The notes below the pieces were generated by a model, which ran no database searches, had not been told where the DNA came from, and was given only the letters and a program-made list of their open reading frames with translations. This document shows positions 26,501 through 29,500 of a stretch of 33,792 nt of DNA, in pieces. Origin of the DNA: Elusimicrobia bacterium RIFOXYA12_FULL_57_11 (GTDB lineage: Bacteria; Elusimicrobiota; Elusimicrobia; Elusimicrobiales; UBA9959). A program made the position numbers and the translations under genes. The stretch spans positions 1 to 33,792 of the forward strand of contig MGVB01000122.1 of NCBI GenBank assembly GCA_001800275.1, in the 5' to 3' direction. The stretch's first letter is position 1. Each line of letters begins with the position of its first letter.

Positions 26501-29500
26501 GCTGACGGAGGCTGAAGTGCTGGCCACCGGCATTTCCCAGCGCTTCTTCATAAGCTATGACATCAACCCCCTGGCCCAGCCCAACGACGCTGCCGGCAAG
26601 CCCAGGTATCTTGGCGCTTACCTTAACGCCGCCTCGTTCCCGCAGGGCAGCCCGTCAGACGACGAGGGGGTGAATATCCTGAAGAACGCCTTCACCCTGC
26701 CTAATTACCTGGATCCCGCCTCGGCGCTGCCGTTTGTGGCCAATGTCCGCGGCGTGGTGGCGTCTTCCAGCACCGTTACGGTGCAGTCCGAATCCATCTT
26801 TGCCGGGTTCGGGGAAGTGCCCCAGAGTATTCCCGCGCCGCAGCTGGTGGGGGCGATTCCTTCTTCCGGAGATCAGGGAATTGTGGTTCTAACCTCCACG
26901 GAAGGCCTGCGCACTTCCGGCTACGTCACTGTTGATAATGAAATAATGCACTACGCGGGCCTGGATAACACGGTGCCCGCCCTGCTGGCGGTCAGCCGCA
27001 GCAGTTTCAGCTCCCTTGGCGGGGCGCATAGCCCGGGTGCCGAGCTGGGTGTCGAAGCCCTGCAAGGCTCCATTAACCTGCCGCTTCTGAAACTTACCGT
27101 TAAAACTGACGGCAATACCGTGCGCTGGCAGAGCGTCCGGTTCAGCAGGCGCCAGCCTAGCGGCCTTTACGGCTATGACTCGGACGCCGCCGACATTACC
27201 ATCTGGAAAGACAGCGGCAATGGGACTTTTGACCGCGACCCGCTGACCGGGGCCAATGCCTCGGATATAAGTGTGGCTACCGGCCGTTTAGGCCAGAGCC
27301 CGGACCCGCTGTCCCGGGCCACGCTTTACCTCAGGGACCCCTACCTGGGAGAGAATTATGTGCTGGTGAACGCCACGCCCACGGTGTTCTTCGTTTCCTA
27401 CAGCCTGGACAAAGCGTCCAGGTATTCGCACGAGGCGCTGGTTCCGCCAAGCGATGTGATGGGGCTGGAGGTGCAGGCCGTTACCAACCTGGCCTTCAGC
27501 CCGGTGGATGCCGGACATACGGCCTATTTCCCGGGCCTGATTCAGAGCCGGGTGCAGGTGATCATGCCCGAGCTGAACACTGTTACCGTGGAGCCTCAGG
27601 ATATTTCTCCCTCGTTCATAACCCAGAACGACAAAAACGTGGGGCTGCTGTCCCTGCGCATGGTCACAGACAAGACTTCAGCCAAAGTGGAAGCTATACG
27701 CCTGCGCAAGCGCGGCACTTCCAATGACAGCGATATAAATGTGATCAAGATATGGCAGGACTCCAACGACAACTGCCTGCTTGATTCCGTGGATACCTCC
27801 TCCGACGCTTACGGGGTGTACCCGAACCTGATGTCGTTCGGTAACGAGGCTTATTCCAACGGGATGATAAACATGGTGCTTAAGAAGCCCATTTACGTCA
27901 CCACCACATCGGTCTGCGCTTTTGTTACCTATGATATGTCGCAGTTCGCCATCATCAAGAGCAGCGCGGCGCTTACGCTGGAGTCGGCCGCCGATATAAC
28001 CGTGGGAGTGCCCGCCGTGGTGAACCTGCTCACTTACCCTGTGGACACCCTGCTTATGCCGGTCAGGGAAGTCGTTTCCGACGTGGTAATGGGCGTTTAT
28101 GATATGGCGTCGGAGCTGGTAATGGCCGGCGGGGTGCGCCAGGCGCAGAAACTCGCTCCCATGCTGCGGTTCAATTTTGTTACCGAAACCGGTAACGCGC
28201 AATGGTCTGCTATAAAGGTGCGGCGCACCGGCGCTTCCAATGATACCGCCGCGCCGTTCGGCAAGAACTCGGACGTGAAGTTCATACAGATTTACCAGGA
28301 TTTCAACCAGAACGACGCGCTGGACGTGAACGACGTGAATATTTCCGAGGCGCGCGCGGAGTTGGCCTCGGTGTTCTCCTCTACCGTGGCCTGCTCCACC
28401 ACTACGCCGTTCAATCTGGTGCTTACTTCCACTATCGGTTTCCCGTCCGAGGGCCGCCTGTACCTGGCCGAGGCCGAGCTTATTACCTATAAAGGCAGCG
28501 GTCTTACCGGTACGGGCCAGCCTTACCTTTCCGTTATCTCGAGAGGCGATATCCTGGGCGGGCTGGCCACGCCGATGCTCACTCATAAAGCGGGGACGGA
28601 GCTGCGCAAGGTGGACCTGTTCGACCAGAAAGAACTGCTGAACACCGAGACCGCCATCACGCTGGCCCGGCCGCAGACGCTGTCGCCGCTGCCGCAGACC
28701 TTCTTCGCGCTTTATGAGATAGGCGAACAGGCCGTGCAGTTGAATAAAGTGGGCCTGATGGTGCAGGACCGCTCCGCCGTTACGGTGAACATCCCGCACG
28801 ACATGTCGGTAAAGGTTTATAAGGGGATCACCCGGCTGCTGCCGAAGGGAACCTCTCCCGGGGTTTACCCCGACGACACGCAGTCGAGCCTGGTGCCTAT
28901 AATAGCGCTGAAACTGGGTGTCAGCGGCGTTACCATGGCGCCGGTGGCCAGCGGGCAGGGCGTGTCCAACGTGCCAATGTTCATGTTGCGCCTGAATACC
29001 GACAGCGAGTATCTGGCCATAGGGCAGATAAGGCTGATGCAGACCGGCACCATAGCCACCGCCACCACCACGCTTAACCTGGGTGACGGCGACCTGGCCC
29101 GGGTTACGCTCTGGAAAGACAACGGCGAGGGGGCGTTCAGCCCCGCGGTGAATACCATGCTGGGCTATTCCACACATTCCGCCACGACCCTGTTTAAAGA
29201 CGGGATAGTGCTTAACGTCTCCAATCCGAACGACGGTTTGCCGTATATTATAGTTTCCAGTTCTCCCGTTACCATGTATATTTCCTGCGACGTCAGTACT
29301 CATACCGACCAGGCCGGGATAAATACCGTGGGGCACCTGGCGGGGCTCAGCCTGGCTTCCTTCACCGGGTTGCGCGGGCCCGGCGGTATCGGCCTGAGCG
29401 TAGAACAGAGGACTACGGATAAGTTCCCCATGGGCTCCAGTGAGCTGCTTATATCCCCGGGCATAATCCCCATAACCCCGGTGTACAGCCCCATAATGCT

